Source: Rhizomicrobium palustre (GTDB lineage Bacteria > Pseudomonadota > Alphaproteobacteria > Micropepsales > Micropepsaceae). Taken from it: a stretch of DNA of 64,000 nucleotides. Position 1 is the stretch's first letter. The number at the start of each line of letters is the position of its first letter. Positions 17,519 to 25,194 of the stretch are shown piece after piece. A program made the translations under genes and the position numbers. The notes under the pieces were generated by a model. The model worked only from the letters and a program-made list of their open reading frames with translations, was not told the DNA's origin and made no database searches. The stretch covers positions 434,139-498,138 of the forward strand of contig NZ_JAASRM010000001.1 in NCBI RefSeq assembly GCF_011761565.1. Direction: 5' to 3'.

Positions 17519-17993
17519 TCAGTGTCTTTTAACATGAAAGCGCTGCATCTCGCCCCCTCTTTGCCACCCTCCCTTTGGGGGAGGGTCGGAAATGCCAGCG
17601 GCATTTCCGGGGAGGGGTATGTCGTGTTCTTCGAGGTGATGCAGGATGGCGTCAATAACCATCTGCCGGTTCCGTAACACAGCACCATTTGCAAAACGCA
17701 GCACAGAATAGCCTTGCTGCCTTAGCCATTCGGTCCGCACCGCGTCGTAGCGCATCGCCTGATCGGCCCCGTGCTGATCCCCGTCCAGTTCCACAACCAG
17801 CCGCGCCCGGGAGCACAAGAAATCGACCACATACGGCCCAATCGGCCGCTGGCGGCGGAACCGCAGCCCCCGCAATCTGTTTTGCGCGAAGTGCCGCCCA
17901 TAAGCACCGCTCCGCGTCAGTCATGTCTTCGCGCAGGTGGCAGGCAAACCCGGTTTTCAGGTTCTGCCGCCGAAGCCTCCCCGCAAACGCCAC
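17519..17993 (-). pseudogene. DUF559 (Vsr-like) endonuclease-domain protein, frameshifted
   Basis: Two frames together give one DUF559 protein. The N-terminal part, from about 17993, reads LREDMTDAERCLWAALRAKQ. The remainder is in another frame, from about 17875: RGLRFRRQRPIGPYVVDFLC, VELDGDQH and GYSVLRFANGAVLRN. These are the standard landmarks of the Vsr/MutH-like nuclease fold, including the VxxLDG metal-site region. The frame break falls near 17872-17882 and looks like a one-base indel; a sequencing error is possible. Both ends of the reading frame run into the flanking hairpin modules. The function of the family is not established. Confidence 0.75.
17567..17626 (+). repeat. two-hairpin module, left flank of DUF559 gene
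   Basis: Order of parts: hairpin CCCTCCC-N5-GGGAGGG, TC, hairpin GGAAATGCC-AGC-GGCATTTCC, then GGGGAGGGGTATGTCGTG. The same set, in the same order, is found inverted at 17991-18049, so the two modules face each other across the nuclease gene. Confidence 0.75.
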
Positions 17994-18049
17994 GACATAC
18001 CCCTCCCCGAATTTGCCTTCGCAAATTCGACCCTCCCTCAAGGGGAGGG
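17991..18049 (-). repeat. two-hairpin module, right flank of DUF559 gene
   Basis: On the minus strand: CCCTCCC-CTTGA-GGGAGGG, TC, hairpin GAATTTGC-GAAG-GCAAATTC, then GGGGAGGGGTATGTCGTG. The second hairpin differs in sequence from the left module yet remains fully paired. The last bases overlap the presumed start of the DUF559 frame. Confidence 0.75.
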
Positions 18050-18195
18050 TGAATAGCTGCGGTCAATCGGGAGATAACACAGATGAGAACAAAAAGGCAA
18101 CACCTCCAAATTCTCCGCAACACCTCGACGGGAGATGGGGACATCTGGTCGAGTGGTGACCCAAGCCCAATCTTACGCGTGGAGCCCTAGCCTGC

Positions 18196-18411
18196 ATGTC
18201 CACCCTCACCCTCTTCGGTCTCTTCGCAGTGACGGCGATGCTCGTCACCTACGCGCTGGAAAAGAAGAGCCCCTGGTTCATTCTCGCCTTCGCGTTTTCC
18301 TGCTGGCTCGGCTCCGCTTACGGCTTCCTGCAAGGCGCCTGGCCTTTCGGCGTGGTGGAAGCGATCTGGGGCGTGGTGGCGGCGAAGCGCTGGTGGGAAA
18401 TGCGGGGGTGA
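18196..18411 (+). CDS. small membrane protein of unknown function
   Basis: 71 aa with three hydrophobic segments (LTLFGLFAVTAMLVTYAL, WFILAFAFSCWLGSAYGFL, WPFGVVEAIWGVVAA) and a closing KRWWEMRG. I recall similar conserved small proteins in other alphaproteobacteria, with a Glu in ALEKKS and the GFLQGAWPFGVVE block. No function is assigned. It stands alone ahead of a serine hydrolase gene. Confidence 0.7.
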   Translation: MSTLTLFGLFAVTAMLVTYALEKKSPWFILAFAFSCWLGSAYGFLQGAWPFGVVEAIWGVVAAKRWWEMRG

Positions 18412-18515
18412 CCGAATTCGCCCGACGAAAAAGTAAAGCAGGACGACTTCCCGCCGGCACGCTGCCCCTATACCGTCCCTCTTCGCTTCAACACGTTACA
18501 GTGGGGCCTTCAAAC

Positions 18516-19565
18516 ATGAACGCAGCATGGCCTCTGATAACGCGAGCCCGAACGCTCCTGGCGTCCTGTGCGATACCTCTATTGCTTGCGGCGGCAACGC
18601 CTGCGGTGGCTGCAAGTGATCGCGCGCTTGATAGCGTCCTTGCCGGTTTTGATAAGGATGAGCACCCCGATTTAAAGGGCGTGGTCGTGCTACGCGATGG
18701 GAAGATCGTAGCCGAGCGCTATTTCAACGGGGAGACCCCCGAGACGCTGCACGATATCCGTTCAGCGGGGAAGAGCATCACAGCCCTACTGATGGGCATT
18801 GCGATGGATCAGCGTCATATCAGGAGTGTCGGCGATCCCGTCGCGCGGTATTGGCCTGAGGCGCAAGGCAGCGCGATCGGGGATGTGCCGTTACGAGATG
18901 TGCTGACGATGCGCTCAGGTCTTGCCGCCTTTGATGAAGACCCCGCCTCGCCCGGCAACGAAGACAAGATGGATGAAGCCGCCGACCCGCTGGCCTTTGT
19001 GCTCTCCTTGCCGCGGGCCGATCCGCCCGGCACGCGCTATCGGTATAATTCGGTGACGGCCTATGTCGCGGGCGCAGTGGTCGCCAAAGCCACAGGACAG
19101 ACACTGGCCGCCTTTGCGGGCGCCAATTTGTTCGCACCGCTCGGCATCAAAGACTGGCAGTGGAGCGCCGACCAGGCTGGCTACACCAAAGGGCAAGGAA
19201 ACCTCTCGCTCACGACGCGCAGCCTCGCCAAGATTGGAGAACTGGTCCGTAAGGACGGAGAATATCATGGACGGCGCATCGTCGCCGCTACGTGGCTGCA
19301 CGAGGCGCTCGCGCCCAAGGTCATGATTTCTGCCAGCGATCCCTTCGCCGATGGTTACGGCTATTTCTGGTATTCCAAGCTTCACGAGATCAATGGCAAG
19401 CCAGTCCAGGTATCCTTCGCCTCAGGCAATGGCGGCAACAAAATATACGTTGTGCCCAGCCGTCATCTGGTGGTGGCGATTACCTCGAGCGCCTATGGCC
19501 GCGGATATGGGCAACGGCGGTCGGAGGCCATCTTGAAAGCGATTCTTTCTGCCTCCGACAAATAG
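18516..19565 (+). CDS. beta-lactamase-fold serine hydrolase, secreted
   Basis: 349 aa from the ATG at 18516. A signal peptide (LLASCAIPLLLAAATPAVAA) precedes the fold. The nucleophile motif S-x-x-K is SAGKSIT read as S-A-G-K, the second motif Y-x-N is YNSVTAYVAG, and a Gly-rich FASGNGGNKIYVVP strand near the C-terminus stands for the third. Such proteins include esterases, D-aminopeptidases and penicillin-binding-like enzymes. A second, more distant member is encoded at 20823. A longer frame from 18135 is non-coding in character. Confidence 0.88.
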   Translation: MNAAWPLITRARTLLASCAIPLLLAAATPAVAASDRALDSVLAGFDKDEHPDLKGVVVLRDGKIVAERYFNGETPETLHDIRSAGKSITALLMGIAMDQRHIRSVGDPVARYWPEAQGSAIGDVPLRDVLTMRSGLAAFDEDPASPGNEDKMDEAADPLAFVLSLPRADPPGTRYRYNSVTAYVAGAVVAKATGQTLAAFAGANLFAPLGIKDWQWSADQAGYTKGQGNLSLTTRSLAKIGELVRKDGEYHGRRIVAATWLHEALAPKVMISASDPFADGYGYFWYSKLHEINGKPVQVSFASGNGGNKIYVVPSRHLVVAITSSAYGRGYGQRRSEAILKAILSASDK

Positions 19566-19600
19566 AGCAATGTCTGCCCCTGCTGGCGCAAGTTTACTGC

Positions 19601-20563
19601 TTACGCCGGAAGCGTCTTCATGAAACGCAGCACCGAGCGGGCGAAGCCGTCGGCTTCTTCGGCATGGACGAAATGACTGCTCTCCTCGAAGACCTCGAGC
19701 TTACGCCGAGGCCCCTTTAAATACGCCTCCACTTGCTCCGGCGGGGTGGCGAGATCGTAGCGCCCGCGGATCATCAAGGCCGGAGCGGTGATCTGCGGCA
19801 TCAGGGGGCGCAAATCTTCCAGCAAGGCATCGTCCTTGATCAGCGCGTCGTAATGGGCGCCTTCCTGCCGCCATCGGGCGCCAAGCCCAGAGGCCGCCAC
19901 CAGCTTGGGGAAAAAGTCGAGCATCGCTTCCTGATGCACATAAAGGCGTTGGCGGTCGGCACCCAGCTTCATGCTCAAGCGCGAATAGCTGAGGAGACGC
20001 TCGCGCGTGGAAACGGGCGCGTCGATCAGTGCCAGCGCGGCGTCACGCTCGGCCGTGAAGCCTTTCTGATCCAGCAGCGCCGCGCAAGCCCGCAGCATGT
20101 GTTTCATCGAACCATCGGGATCAAGGGTGATGTTCTCATAGACCAGCCCCGCCACCGCCGACGGGTAGCGCAAGGCATATTTGGTGGCGTAATAGCCGCC
20201 GAAAGAATGGCCCCACAGCACCCAGCGCCGAATGCCGAGTGCTTGGCGCACCCCTTCCAGATCCTCGATGATGTCATTCACCGTGACGGCGGTTTCGGGG
20301 TCAGAGCGAAGCACCCCGCGCTGATCGAGGCAGATCAACTGCGCCCCCGCGGAAAGGCGCGCGCCTTGATAAAGACCGGCATCATAGCTGCCCGATCCCG
20401 GCCCGCCATGCACATAGACGATGGGCATCGCCTTCTTATTGCCGAAGCGTTCGACATAAAGGCGTGTGCCACGCACCGCGACGAGATTGTTTGGCTCCGC
20501 GCGCGCGGCGGAGAGGACGGCGAAGGCGGTAGTTGAACAGAGCACAGTGCGTCGGTTAAGCAT
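19601..20563 (-). CDS. alpha/beta hydrolase, proline iminopeptidase-like, exported
   Basis: 320 aa. A short signal-like N-terminus (CSTTAFAVLSAARA) precedes the fold. The oxyanion motif YVHGGPGSGS and the nucleophile elbow WGHSFGGYYATKYA are those of prolyl aminopeptidases (S33). The acid is expected in IRGRYDLATP and the catalytic His in FEESSHFVHAE. Prolyl iminopeptidases release N-terminal proline from peptides; ester hydrolysis is the alternative. It is convergent with the serine hydrolase at 18516. Confidence 0.85.
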   Translation of the reverse strand: MLNRRTVLCSTTAFAVLSAARAEPNNLVAVRGTRLYVERFGNKKAMPIVYVHGGPGSGSYDAGLYQGARLSAGAQLICLDQRGVLRSDPETAVTVNDIIEDLEGVRQALGIRRWVLWGHSFGGYYATKYALRYPSAVAGLVYENITLDPDGSMKHMLRACAALLDQKGFTAERDAALALIDAPVSTRERLLSYSRLSMKLGADRQRLYVHQEAMLDFFPKLVAASGLGARWRQEGAHYDALIKDDALLEDLRPLMPQITAPALMIRGRYDLATPPEQVEAYLKGPRRKLEVFEESSHFVHAEEADGFARSVLRFMKTLPA

Positions 20564-20822
20564 GGCATTCCTCCGGGATCGCGGCGTGATAATCCGTACA
20601 CGTTGTTTTCGCCCGATCTTTTGGATAAAGTCCTATTCCCGCCGCACGGCGGCGGCAATCTTTCGCGACCATGCGAGCAGCGCTGATCCCCCCAACCATC
20701 CACGCACCGCAAATTAGTAGTGCGTCGCCAAAGCGCGCCATGTCACGCGGATGTGAGTTTGCGCCATTCTCCGGCGGCTCGATTGATGCTACGGCTATGC
20801 CTCGCCTGAAAACGAGAGCGCC

Positions 20823-21950
20823 ATGAGACAGAGTGCCAAGCTTTCTATCGCCGCATCGCTCCTGCTGATGGCAAGTGCCAGTGCCGCTGATTACACCCCA
20901 GTGCATTGCGCCGAGCGCCAGGCTTACGCCGGCCGGCCGTTGCATGAAGCTATCCCCATGCCCGCGCCTGCTTCCGTGCCCGACGTTGCGCTCAATCCAG
21001 CGCGGTCCGCTCGCCTTGATGCCGCGCTGGCGACGATCATGGCAAAGACGGACGCCTCCGCCATCACCGCAGCAGTCGGTATCGAGGGTGAAGGGCTGTG
21101 GACGGCAAACTCCGGCACAGCGCTTCCCTTGTTCTGGGCCAGTGTCGGCAAAACCTTCACCGCCGCGGTCGTGTTGCAGCTCGTGCAAGAGGGCAAGATT
21201 TCGCTCGACGATAAGGTGTCGCGCTGGGTGAAAGATGTGCCCAATGGCGATGTCGTCACGCTGCGCGATCTTCTGGCCCATACCAGCGGGCTCTTCAGCG
21301 CGAACGAGGATCTGAAGGTGCATGCCGAGCCGCGCTATCGCAGCCCCGCCGAAACCCTCGCCATCGCACGCCGCCACGGGGCCATGTTCTGTCCGAGCGC
21401 GGATTGGCATTATTCCAATACCGGCTACGACCTCCTTGGCGAGATTGTTGAGCGCGTCGATCACCGCCCGATAGACCAGGCGATCACGGCGCGGATCATC
21501 ACCCCGCTGGGGCTGAAATCGCTGCGCGCGCTGCCGCCGGGCGGCGGGTCGGAGGGTGTGGCGCCGCTCGTCTCCAAACAGGAAAAGCCGATTGATCCAA
21601 GCTGGGCGGGCGCTGCAGGTCCGATTGTTGGCAATGCGGCCGATATGGTCCGCTTCTGGTCGGCGCTCTTTGATGGCCGTGTGATCGCGCCCGCGCTGAC
21701 GGCGAAGATGACCTCCACGCTTTATCCCATGTTCGATCCCGGCACCTTTTACGGTCTTGGCGTCATGGTGTTCGACGTGTCCGATGGCAATAAGCGGCTG
21801 TTGTGGATTGGTCATGCCGGCGGCACACCGGGCGCCAGCGCGCTCGCCGTCTATTCCCCCGCCGATCACGCCTTCGTCGCGGTCGCCCTCACCGGCGATA
21901 GCTCCGCGGTCGCTTCAGCCAATTTCCTGCTGAAAGCGCTTGCAAACTAG
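20823..21950 (+). CDS. beta-lactamase-fold serine hydrolase, secreted
   Basis: 375 aa. Signal peptide LSIAASLLLMASASAADY. The S-x-x-K motif is ASVGKTFTAAVVLQL, the Tyr motif is WHYSNTGYDLLGEIV, and a WIGHAGGTPGASALAVYSP strand is the HxG-type third motif. This is a class C-like, alkaline D-peptidase or esterase scaffold. The mature N-terminus has extra residues, with Cys at HCAERQ. It is divergent from the alpha/beta hydrolase gene, with 259 nt between them that show no other feature. Confidence 0.88.
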   Translation: MRQSAKLSIAASLLLMASASAADYTPVHCAERQAYAGRPLHEAIPMPAPASVPDVALNPARSARLDAALATIMAKTDASAITAAVGIEGEGLWTANSGTALPLFWASVGKTFTAAVVLQLVQEGKISLDDKVSRWVKDVPNGDVVTLRDLLAHTSGLFSANEDLKVHAEPRYRSPAETLAIARRHGAMFCPSADWHYSNTGYDLLGEIVERVDHRPIDQAITARIITPLGLKSLRALPPGGGSEGVAPLVSKQEKPIDPSWAGAAGPIVGNAADMVRFWSALFDGRVIAPALTAKMTSTLYPMFDPGTFYGLGVMVFDVSDGNKRLLWIGHAGGTPGASALAVYSPADHAFVAVALTGDSSAVASANFLLKALAN

Positions 21951-21991
21951 GTGGTATGAAGTGCGGGCTATCGCGCCCCTCATACCAAGAT

Positions 21992-22137
21992 TGTCATCCC
22001 CGGCTGAGCAGAGCGAGCGTGAACGAGCATTGCGAGGGAAAGGGGATCCAGGTTGGGACGGCAAGAGGATTTCAAAAACGCGCGAAATTCGCGGCTATTC
22101 TGAAACGCACAGACAGGCTTCAACACCTGGGTTCCTC
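21992..22137. repeat. degenerate inverted-repeat element
   Basis: Begins TGTCATCCCCGGC, like the MITE-like ends. Inner arms GGATCCAGGTTGGG and CAACACCTGGGTTCC are roughly complementary. A matching right end is not visible, so this may be a decayed or truncated copy. It fills the space between the convergent hydrolase and HTH genes. Confidence 0.35.
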
Positions 22138-22142
22138 CCGCA

Positions 22143-22343
22143 TCACAGGATTTCGCTGTTCTCGAAAATAGCCTCGACAGGCATTTCAAATAGCTTTGCG
22201 ATACGAAAGGCGAGCGTCAGGGATGGATCGAATTTTCCGGTCTCCACCGCATTGATGCTTTGCCGCGCCACGCCGAGCTTTTGCGCAAGCTCGGCTTGGC
22301 TCCAGTCTCTCTCGGCGCGCAGCACGCGAAGACGATTTTTCAC
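22143..22343 (-). CDS. XRE-type helix-turn-helix regulator
   Basis: 66 aa, a bare HTH domain: RLRVLRAERDWSQAELAQKL, VARQSINAVETGKFDPSLTLAFRIAKLF, ending EAIFENSEIL. These minimal YozG-like regulators usually accompany a multi-pass membrane protein, as here. Its ATG overlaps the stop of the membrane protein gene (ATGA), so it is the second gene of a two-gene unit. It probably binds an inverted repeat at the head of the unit. Confidence 0.9.
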   Translation of the reverse strand: MKNRLRVLRAERDWSQAELAQKLGVARQSINAVETGKFDPSLTLAFRIAKLFEMPVEAIFENSEIL

Positions 22344-22762
22344 AGCTTAGCCTGCGAAAAATATTGAATGGCCCGCACCACCGCGAAGCCCGCGCATTCC
22401 AAAACGATGACCAAAACTCCGCCCTGCACAAAATAGGCGGCGTGCGTGTCTTGGGCGGAGGGGACCACCAAGGGCACGCTCAGAAGATGCCAATTGGCGA
22501 ATATTGCGATCGGCGCAAAAAGAACCGCCCCCGCCAGCGCCCCCCAGAACCACGCCGTTTTATCAGTTTGGAAAATGATCTCATCAGCAAAGCGATAGGC
22601 GTAAAGCGCAAATGCGCAACCAGCCAGGATAAGCGCAGCGATGAGGCTTGCGGCCCCCAGCGATGGCCCCGGCATAAGATGATTGATCGCAGCCACGCCC
22701 AACAGCATCGCGGCTACAGCGGTGGCCTGAACACCCCAGAAGCGGGAGACGGAAAAGCGCAT
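22340..22762 (-). CDS. four-helix membrane protein paired with HTH regulator
   Basis: 140 aa with four hydrophobic segments: ATAVAAMLLGVAAINHLM, AASLIAALILAGCAFALYAY, WFWGALAGAVLFAPIAIFA and YFVQGGVLVIVLECAGFAVV. The charged FADEIIFQTDKTA loop lies between helices 2 and 3. Membrane proteins of this sort are repeatedly found in front of a YozG-like HTH gene, and their activity is unknown; one idea is that the membrane protein controls the regulator. Confidence 0.8.
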   Translation of the reverse strand: MRFSVSRFWGVQATAVAAMLLGVAAINHLMPGPSLGAASLIAALILAGCAFALYAYRFADEIIFQTDKTAWFWGALAGAVLFAPIAIFANWHLLSVPLVVPSAQDTHAAYFVQGGVLVIVLECAGFAVVRAIQYFSQAKL

Positions 22763-22772
22763 GTCTACTTTC

Positions 22773-22789
22773 CTTGTCTAAAAGACAAG
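22773..22789 (-). promoter_or_regulatory. inverted-repeat operator upstream of membrane protein/HTH unit
   Basis: CTTGTC-TAAAA-GACAAG is a perfect 6-bp inverted repeat 10 nt upstream of the start at 22762. On the minus strand TTGACT and TAGAAT, 15 nt apart, lie upstream (22800-22835) as a possible promoter. The site is placed for autoregulation by the small HTH protein. Confidence 0.5.
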
Positions 22790-22924
22790 TAAACATGACA
22801 TTCTAACCCTGTACATGTCAAGTCAACTTGACTAAGCCGACAGCCTATCCCCCTCATTAACCCTGAGAGGATTTTTTTCCTCAATCCCTCTTGAAACCCA
22901 GACGTGTGCGCCCACCTCTTTTTG

Positions 22925-23443
22925 ATGGAAAACGAGAGCGCCCTCGCCGCGGGCCAAGGCGGCACAGCGAACGCGTCTTCGACGCAACATCCAACGGAGC
23001 AAGCGGTTATGGCACCGCTTTCCCCGGCCTCGCGCGATGAGCAACGCCGCCACGACGCGGCGGACTCGCTCATCGTCTATCTCTCTGAAGGCCGAAAACT
23101 TCTGGAGTTCTGCAAGGCCGTCATCAACGCGGAAGAGGAAGGCGACCAGATCGGCCCCGTCTTGGCGGCTGCGAAAGTGATGAATGCCGGGGCCAATATC
23201 GCCAAGTCGCTCGGGCCGATCACTTTGGTGGAGCGGCGAAGCAGGACGATTGTCGAGGTCATTCAACCACCTGAGAGCAAAACCCAGGATTTGAATTCAA
23301 GATTTTCAAAATGGGGACCCAAGCAGGAGGAAGAGGTCCGCAAGGTCGGCGAGATCGAGCGGCGCCTCGCCGCGATCGTCAACGCGCGGCTGGAGCAGGA
23401 TGAGGCTGAGGCGCGCGCGAAGAGCAAAGACGGTCCGCCATGA
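22925..23443 (+). CDS. hypothetical protein, helical and charged
   Basis: About 172 aa from the ATG at 22925; a GTG at 22904 or an ATG at 23009 are alternatives and none has a clear ribosome site. The sequence is mainly helical: LIVYLSEGRKLLEFCKAVINAEEEGD, a VERRSRTIVEVIQPPES strand, then a Lys/Glu-rich tail (QEEEVRKVGEIERRLAAIV). No domain is recognised. It overlaps the next frame (ATGA), whose RGAPRGNRNAFKHGKYT motif occurs in phage small-terminase-like proteins, so a phage origin is possible but unproven. Confidence 0.5.
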   Translation: MENESALAAGQGGTANASSTQHPTEQAVMAPLSPASRDEQRRHDAADSLIVYLSEGRKLLEFCKAVINAEEEGDQIGPVLAAAKVMNAGANIAKSLGPITLVERRSRTIVEVIQPPESKTQDLNSRFSKWGPKQEEEVRKVGEIERRLAAIVNARLEQDEAEARAKSKDGPP

Positions 23444-23640
23444 GGAAGCGAAAGCTTATCCCGCCAGCCCTGCGCAGGCGCGCGCCAAAGCGGCCTCGCG
23501 GCGCGCCGCGCGGCAATCGCAACGCCTTCAAGCATGGCAAATATACGCAGCTCCGCCGCGCGCTTTATGCCGCCGTCCGCGCCCATGTCGCGCGCGGCAA
23601 AGCGTTGATCGCGGAATATGCGGACTTACGCCTTCACTTC
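23440..23640 (+). pseudogene. GAPxGNxNAxKHGxYT-motif protein, 3' end lost
   Basis: The first ~65 residues carry RGAPRGNRNAFKHGKYT, a motif seen at the N-terminus of phage terminase small-subunit-like and related small proteins, followed by a helix RRALYAAVRAHVARGKALIAEY. No stop codon follows; the frame runs into the antisense strand of mlaF and mlaE to 25254, which cannot be genuine. The gene therefore seems truncated at the junction with the mla operon. The end given is approximate. Confidence 0.4.
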
Positions 23641-24405
23641 CATCTTGATCGGGCCTTCGGCGCGGCCGTGGATGAACTGATCGACATAGGGGTTCCCGCT
23701 GTTGTCGATATCCTTGGTCGGGCCCTGCCAGATGATCTTACCCTTATAGAGCATGGCGATCTGGTCGGCGATCTTGCGCGCGCTGGCAAGATCATGGGTG
23801 ATGGAGAGCGAGGTGGTGCCGCTCTGGCGCGTCGCCACGATGAGGTCGTTGATGACATCGGACATGATGGGATCAAGCCCGGTGGTCGGCTCATCGAAGA
23901 AGATGATCTCGGGGTCCGCCGCGATGGCACGCGCCAGGCCCACGCGCTTCTGCATGCCGCCGGAAAGCTCGGAGGGGAAAAGCTCGCCGACATCGGCGGG
24001 AAGCCCCACGCGGGCCAGCTTGTCGAAAGCGATCTCGCGCGCCTGCTTCTTCTTCACGCCGCGGCCCTGGATCAGCCCGAAGGCCACATTCTCCCACACC
24101 TTCATGGAGTCGAAGAGGGCGGCGCCCTGAAACAGCATACCGAATTTGCGCAAGTAATGATCGCGCGCGGTGCCGGAGATTTTGGTCACCTCCTCGCCAT
24201 CGACAAAAATCTCGCCCGCATCGGGCTTCAGAATGCCGAGCACACATTTGATCATCACCGATTTGCCCGTGCCCGAGCCGCCGATCACGACCAGCGATTG
24301 GCCGCTGGGGATGGTGAGGTTCAGCCCATCGAGCACCACTTTGGGCCCGAAGCGCTTCTTGACGTTCTTGAGTTCGACTTTAGCCGGAGAGGCTGCGCTG
24401 CTCAT
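23626..24405 (-). CDS. mlaF: lipid transport ABC ATPase MlaF
   Basis: 259 aa. Complete ABC set: Walker A GGSGTGKSVM, Q-loop GMLFQGAALFDSM, signature LSGGMQKRVGLARAI, Walker B EIIFFDEPTTGLDP and a switch His in ITHDLA. The FGPKVVLDGLNLTIPSGQ opening and GAALFDSM Q-loop are characteristic of MlaF/Ttg2A. It powers phospholipid movement for outer-membrane asymmetry together with MlaE, whose gene lies immediately upstream. The mlaD substrate-binding gene is not in the window. Confidence 0.93.
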   Translation of the reverse strand: MSSAASPAKVELKNVKKRFGPKVVLDGLNLTIPSGQSLVVIGGSGTGKSVMIKCVLGILKPDAGEIFVDGEEVTKISGTARDHYLRKFGMLFQGAALFDSMKVWENVAFGLIQGRGVKKKQAREIAFDKLARVGLPADVGELFPSELSGGMQKRVGLARAIAADPEIIFFDEPTTGLDPIMSDVINDLIVATRQSGTTSLSITHDLASARKIADQIAMLYKGKIIWQGPTKDIDNSGNPYVDQFIHGRAEGPIKMEVKA

Positions 24406-24414
24406 GAGAAGCCT

Positions 24415-25194
24415 CTAAATGCCGAAGAAGTTGAAGATATTGGTGAGGACGTAATTGGCCGCCAGGATCAGGATCGAGGAGGCCACGACGGCATTGGTGG
24501 TGGCCGCGCCCACGCCTTGCGCGCCGCCCTTGGAATTGAAGCCGTTATAACAGCCCATCAGTGCGATCAGGAAACCGAACACCACCGCCTTGATCAGGCC
24601 GGAGATGATGTCATTGGAATTGAGCGCCTGCATGGTCGTGGAAAGATAGATCGAACCGGTGAAGCCGAGGCTCTTCGTCGCCGCGATATAGCCGCCGAAC
24701 ACGCCGATGGAATCGGCGATGGCCACCAGGATCGGCACCGAGATCAGCGCCGCCATCAGCCGCGGCACCACGAGATATTTGATCGGCCGTGTCGCCAGCG
24801 TGGTCAGCGCATCGATCTGTTCGGTCACCCGCATGGTGCCAAGCTCAGCGGCGATCGCCGCGGCCACACGCCCCGCCACCATCAGACCCGCGATCACCGG
24901 TCCGAGTTCGCGCAGGATACCGATCAACACCACCGTCGGCACGAATTGCTCGGCGCCATAGCGCGCCGTGCCGATATAGATCTGCAAGGCCAGCACCGCG
25001 CCGGTGAAGAAAGCCGTCAAGCCTACCACCGGCAGCGAAAAATAGCCGATCTGCATGATCTGGCGCAGCATCAGCGACCAATAGATCGGCGGGCGCACAA
25101 AGCTCGTCACGGAATCCAGGGTGAAGACCGACAAGCGTCCCACTTCGCGGAACAACCCAAGCGTGGCGCGACCGACAGAAGCAAAGAAGTTCAT
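24415..25194 (-). CDS. mlaE: lipid transport ABC permease MlaE
   Basis: 259 aa, the MlaE/DUF140 permease. Hydrophobic helices and the conserved AAIAAELGTMRVTEQIDALTTL coupling helix, followed by PIKYLVVPRLMAALISVPIL, are clear. It pairs with MlaF in the inner membrane. Its start overlaps the alr stop (ATGA), and mlaF follows after 9 nt, making alr-mlaE-mlaF one operon. Confidence 0.94.
   Translation of the reverse strand: MNFFASVGRATLGLFREVGRLSVFTLDSVTSFVRPPIYWSLMLRQIMQIGYFSLPVVGLTAFFTGAVLALQIYIGTARYGAEQFVPTVVLIGILRELGPVIAGLMVAGRVAAAIAAELGTMRVTEQIDALTTLATRPIKYLVVPRLMAALISVPILVAIADSIGVFGGYIAATKSLGFTGSIYLSTTMQALNSNDIISGLIKAVVFGFLIALMGCYNGFNSKGGAQGVGAATTNAVVASSILILAANYVLTNIFNFFGI

Noticed and set aside
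17519..18049. CRISPR-like repeat array around the DUF559 gene
   Set aside because: Repeats are palindromic modules in inverted orientation, not direct repeats with regular spacers, and no cas gene is near.
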